NCBI GenBank assembly: GCA_963828445.1
Contig: CAWHFP010000021.1
Coordinates: 186,001-250,000 of the forward strand
Source: Bog-532 sp963828445
GTDB taxonomy: Bacteria > Actinomycetota > Actinomycetes > Streptosporangiales > Streptosporangiaceae
Direction: 5' to 3'
Length of the DNA stretch: 64,000 nt
Shown: positions 61,680 to 64,000 of the stretch, piece after piece
How the letters are laid out: each line of letters opens with the position of its first letter
Position numbering within the stretch: position 1 is the stretch's first letter
The notes under the pieces: model-generated
Seen by the model: the letters and a program-made list of their open reading frames with translations, nothing else
What the model was told of the DNA's origin: nothing
The model's database searches: none
Program-made: the position numbers and the translations under genes

Positions 61680-62912
61680 TCAGGCCGGATAGCCGGGGGC
61701 GGGCAGCAGCCGGGTCTCGGCGTCGGCCAGGGCCAGCTCGACCGCGCCCAGGGCCACCGACTCGTCGCCCAGCTTGGACAGCTCCAGTCGTGGCGGGACC
61801 AGCGTCAGCGGGCCCACGCTGTCCTGGATCTCGGCCAGCAGGGCCGAGCCGGCCCGGGACACCCCGGCCCCGATGACGACCAGGTCCGGGTCGAGGACCA
61901 GCAGGACCGGGGCCAGGCCACGGGCGAACCGGCGGGCGATCGTGTGCACGGCCTCGACCGCGGCCGGGTCGCCCTGGGCGGCCGCCGCGAACACGGCCTC
62001 GGCTCCGCGCGGGTCGAGCCCGTGCGGACCCAGCCCGGCCAGCAGCCCGCCGTGCCGGGCGGCCGCTTCCCGTCCGGCCTCGACGATGGCTTCGGCCCCG
62101 ACCATGCGCTCGAACGGCCCGCGGCCGAGCTGATCGGGCGCGGCGGTGGCGCCCTCCTCCACGGCCAGGAAGCCGATCTCACCGGCGGCGTTGGCCGCCC
62201 CGCGGTGCAGCTGGTCGCCGATCAGGACGCCGGCGCCGACCCGTTCACCCCAGTAGATGAACACCAGCGTGTGCGCGTCGCGGGCCAGCCCGTGCCGCCG
62301 CTCGGCCAGCGCGGCCAGGTTGGCGTCGTTCTCCACCTGCACCGGGCAGCGGAACGAGCGGCGCAGCTCGCGGGCCAGCTCGATCTTCCAGCCGGGCAGG
62401 CCGGGCGCGAGCATGACCGCGCCGCGTGGCCAGTCGACCAGGCCGGGCGTGCCCGCGGCCACGCTGGCCACGTCGGTGCGCCGGATGCCCGCCTGGGCCA
62501 GCGCCTGGCGGGCCGCGGTGCGCAGCACGGCCAGCAGGTCGGCGCTACTGCTGGCCCCGGACGCGTCCTCGCGGTGCTCGGCCACCACCGTGCCGGCCAG
62601 ATCGGCCACGGTGACCAGGGCCTTGTGCCGCCCGATGTCGATGCCGACCACGTGGGCGGCCTCGGCCCGGAACCGCACCAGCCGGGCCGGGCGGCCGGAC
62701 CGGGGCAGCCCGTCCTGGCCCGGCTCGACCCAGGCCAGCAGGCCGCCCGCGTGCAGCTGCTCGACCACCTGGCCCACGGTGGGGCGGGACAGCCCGGTCC
62801 GGGTGGCCAGGTCGGACAGGCTCAGCGGGCCGGCTCCGCGCAGCGCCGCCACCACGTGGGCGCTGTTGATCTGGCGCAGCAGCGGCGGACCGCCGTGAGC
62901 CGACGCCTCCAT
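61680..62912 (-). CDS. ROK-family transcriptional regulator
   Basis: A 410-residue protein. ATG 62912 follows GGAGGGGG. N-terminal MarR-like HTH (LLRQINSAHVVAALRGAGPLSLSDLATRTGLSRPTVGQVVEQL), then a ROK domain: VGIDIGRHKALV, AAGTPGLVD, VENDANLAALAE and GERVGAGVLIGDQLHRGAANAAGEIGF. The CxCGxxGC zinc motif of sugar kinases is not present, so it is a regulator. Divergent from a sugar-binding lipoprotein, which it likely represses. Confidence 0.9.
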   Translation of the reverse strand: MEASAHGGPPLLRQINSAHVVAALRGAGPLSLSDLATRTGLSRPTVGQVVEQLHAGGLLAWVEPGQDGLPRSGRPARLVRFRAEAAHVVGIDIGRHKALVTVADLAGTVVAEHREDASGASSSADLLAVLRTAARQALAQAGIRRTDVASVAAGTPGLVDWPRGAVMLAPGLPGWKIELARELRRSFRCPVQVENDANLAALAERRHGLARDAHTLVFIYWGERVGAGVLIGDQLHRGAANAAGEIGFLAVEEGATAAPDQLGRGPFERMVGAEAIVEAGREAAARHGGLLAGLGPHGLDPRGAEAVFAAAAQGDPAAVEAVHTIARRFARGLAPVLLVLDPDLVVIGAGVSRAGSALLAEIQDSVGPLTLVPPRLELSKLGDESVALGAVELALADAETRLLPAPGYPA

Positions 62913-63014
62913 CCAACCCCCTCCGGCTGGTACCCGCTCGACCTTGACTTGCGTTGCGTTTGTAACTGCGCCGGCCTTGACCGCCACGGCTGCCAGGAGC
63001 ATCATATGCAGCAA

Positions 63015-63027
63015 TATTTAATAAATA
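63015..63027. promoter_or_regulatory. AT-rich palindrome between ROK regulator and sugar ABC gene
   Basis: TATTTA-A-TAAATA, of the A/T-arm type bound by ROK regulators (NagC/XylR-like). CATATG occurs on both sides (63004 and 63034). Confidence 0.5.
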
Positions 63028-63105
63028 CCCTTTCATATGTCCCCGAGACAATAGGCAACCCCCGCCGCTCGACCAGCGGCCGAGGTGACCAGGAGGGCTT
63101 TGGAG

Positions 63106-64000
63106 ATGTCTATCAGGCGTGGAGCCGGAGGGGCCGGGCAGAAAATGTGGCCCCAACGTGCTCGATGGACCCGTGCCGTAGGAGCCGTGGCCGGAGTGGC
63201 GGCCGTCGGCCTGGCCGCCGCGTGCGGCGGCAGCAGTGGCAGTAGCAACAGCAGTTCGGGCGGCAGCGCGAGCGGCACCATCAGCGTGGTCATGGCCCAG
63301 TACAGCGCCAAGACCACGCCGTACTGGAAAGCGCTGGTGGCCCGGTTCGAGAAGGCCAACCCCAAGATCAAGGTCGACCTCAAGGTCATCGACTGGAACA
63401 CCCTGCTGCAGCAGGTGCCGACGATGGTCTCGACCCGCAACTATCCGGACGTGCTGAACTTCAACGCCTACAGCACGTTCGCCTCGTCCGGCCTGCTCCA
63501 GCCGGCCAAGGACGTGCTGTCGCCCAGCACCGAGGCCGACTTCGAGTCCTCGTTCCTGGGCAGCGACTCGATCAAGGGCACCCAGTACGCGATCCCGTGG
63601 ATCGCCAGCGTGCGGTCGCTCGGCTACAACAAGCAGGCGTTCCAGAAGGCCGGGATCAGCTCGCCGCCCACCACCTGGGCCCAGCTGGAGACCGACGCCA
63701 AGAAGGCCAAGCAGGCCGGGTACATCGGTTACTGCCTGCCGTTCGGGTCGGAAGAGGCCCAGGCCGAGTGGTCACTGTGGCAGTGGTCCAACGGCGGCGG
63801 CTGGGTGAACGGGTCGGGCCAGTGGACGATCAACAGCGCCAAGAACCTGCAGGCACTGAACTTCGTCCGCAAGCTGGCCAACACCGACAAGGTGACCGAG
63901 CCGAACCCGGGCTCGACCAACCGCACCGACGGCTGCTGGGCCGAGTTCGCCCAGGGCAAGGTGGCCATGACCGCGGTCATGCCGCTGGGCACGTTCCAGT
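63106..64000 (+). CDS. Sugar ABC transporter substrate-binding lipoprotein, cut by window edge
   Basis: Reads from ATG 63106 (GGAG four bases upstream, AGGAGGG a little further) to the end of the window without a stop, about 298 residues. Basic N-terminus, hydrophobic segment and lipobox LAAAC (Cys40), a Ser/Gly linker, then an extracellular solute-binding family 1 domain: YWKALVARFEKANPKIKVDLKVIDWNTLLQQ, YPDVLNFNAYSTF, YAIPWIASVRSLGYNKQAF and the later FAQGKVAMT. Permease genes would be expected beyond 64000. Likely controlled by the ROK regulator. Confidence 0.93.
   Translation, partial: MSIRRGAGGAGQKMWPQRARWTRAVGAVAGVAAVGLAAACGGSSGSSNSSSGGSASGTISVVMAQYSAKTTPYWKALVARFEKANPKIKVDLKVIDWNTLLQQVPTMVSTRNYPDVLNFNAYSTFASSGLLQPAKDVLSPSTEADFESSFLGSDSIKGTQYAIPWIASVRSLGYNKQAFQKAGISSPPTTWAQLETDAKKAKQAGYIGYCLPFGSEEAQAEWSLWQWSNGGGWVNGSGQWTINSAKNLQALNFVRKLANTDKVTEPNPGSTNRTDGCWAEFAQGKVAMTAVMPLGTFQ

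Overview
The window is high-GC DNA (strong G/C at third codon positions, GTG and TTG starts, few intergenic A/T tracts). Its gene families (mycofactocin, HAAS/PadR, ECF41, MerR-Hsp20, PRC-barrel, DUF2236) fit a soil-type actinomycete (Actinomycetota). I cannot place it more finely. I found no rRNA, tRNA, CRISPR array or complete mobile element.

Layout. 1-9.5 kb is general metabolism and stress: a partial FAD oxidoreductase, PRC-barrel protein, DUF2236 protein, HAD phosphatase with a TetR regulator, alpha/beta hydrolase, adenine-type deaminase, hsp20-merR and padR-HAAS operons. 9.7-18.5 kb holds an aldo/keto reductase and a mycofactocin locus on the minus strand: mftA precursor, mftC radical SAM maturase, two mycofactocin-type SDRs, MoxR ATPase, VWA protein, a small monooxygenase, mftE peptidase and a third SDR. 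It is divergent from mftR. mftB is not between mftA and mftC, and mftD and mftF are not in the window. 18.5-24.7 kb has a LysR/MFS pair, a deletion scar joining the 3' halves of an araC gene and an aldo/keto reductase gene, a MetE-like protein and a DUF72 protein.

24.7-56.7 kb looks like one catabolic island for an aromatic (phthalate-like or polycarboxylated) acid. It has a Liv ABC importer with a fused permease, a fused TctAB/TctC importer, a Rieske oxygenase of the phthalate 4,5-dioxygenase type with ferredoxin and ferredoxin reductase, a 4,5-dihydroxyphthalate-decarboxylase-like protein, a class II aldolase-type decarboxylase, LigJ (4-oxalomesaconate hydratase), LigK (CHA aldolase), malate dehydrogenase, an RpiB-type isomerase, a Zn alcohol dehydrogenase, three bicupins, an EutA-like reactivase, a TRIP13/Pch2-like AAA+ ATPase, a methyltransferase, a PanB-like protein and two alpha/beta hydrolases with unusual nucleophile elbows. 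Six promoter regions across 30 kb carry related boxes with the core GGT[A/C]T[G/A]AC. A FadR-type GntR gene at 55959 is the natural candidate regulator. No classical ring-cleavage dioxygenase is visible; the bicupins are the obvious suspects.

56.9-64 kb holds a ferredoxin reductase, an NRAMP-like transporter behind a DtxR/MntR-type box, an ECF41 sigma factor divergent from yceI-snoaL across mirror-image promoters, and a ROK regulator divergent from a sugar-binding lipoprotein.

Several genes (TetR, MetE-like, livG, a bicupin, the gene at 49269, NRAMP, the mftC start, probably mftR) are broken by what looks like one extra base each. The uniform +1 direction suggests sequence error in the source assembly more than real decay, so these genes may be intact in the organism.
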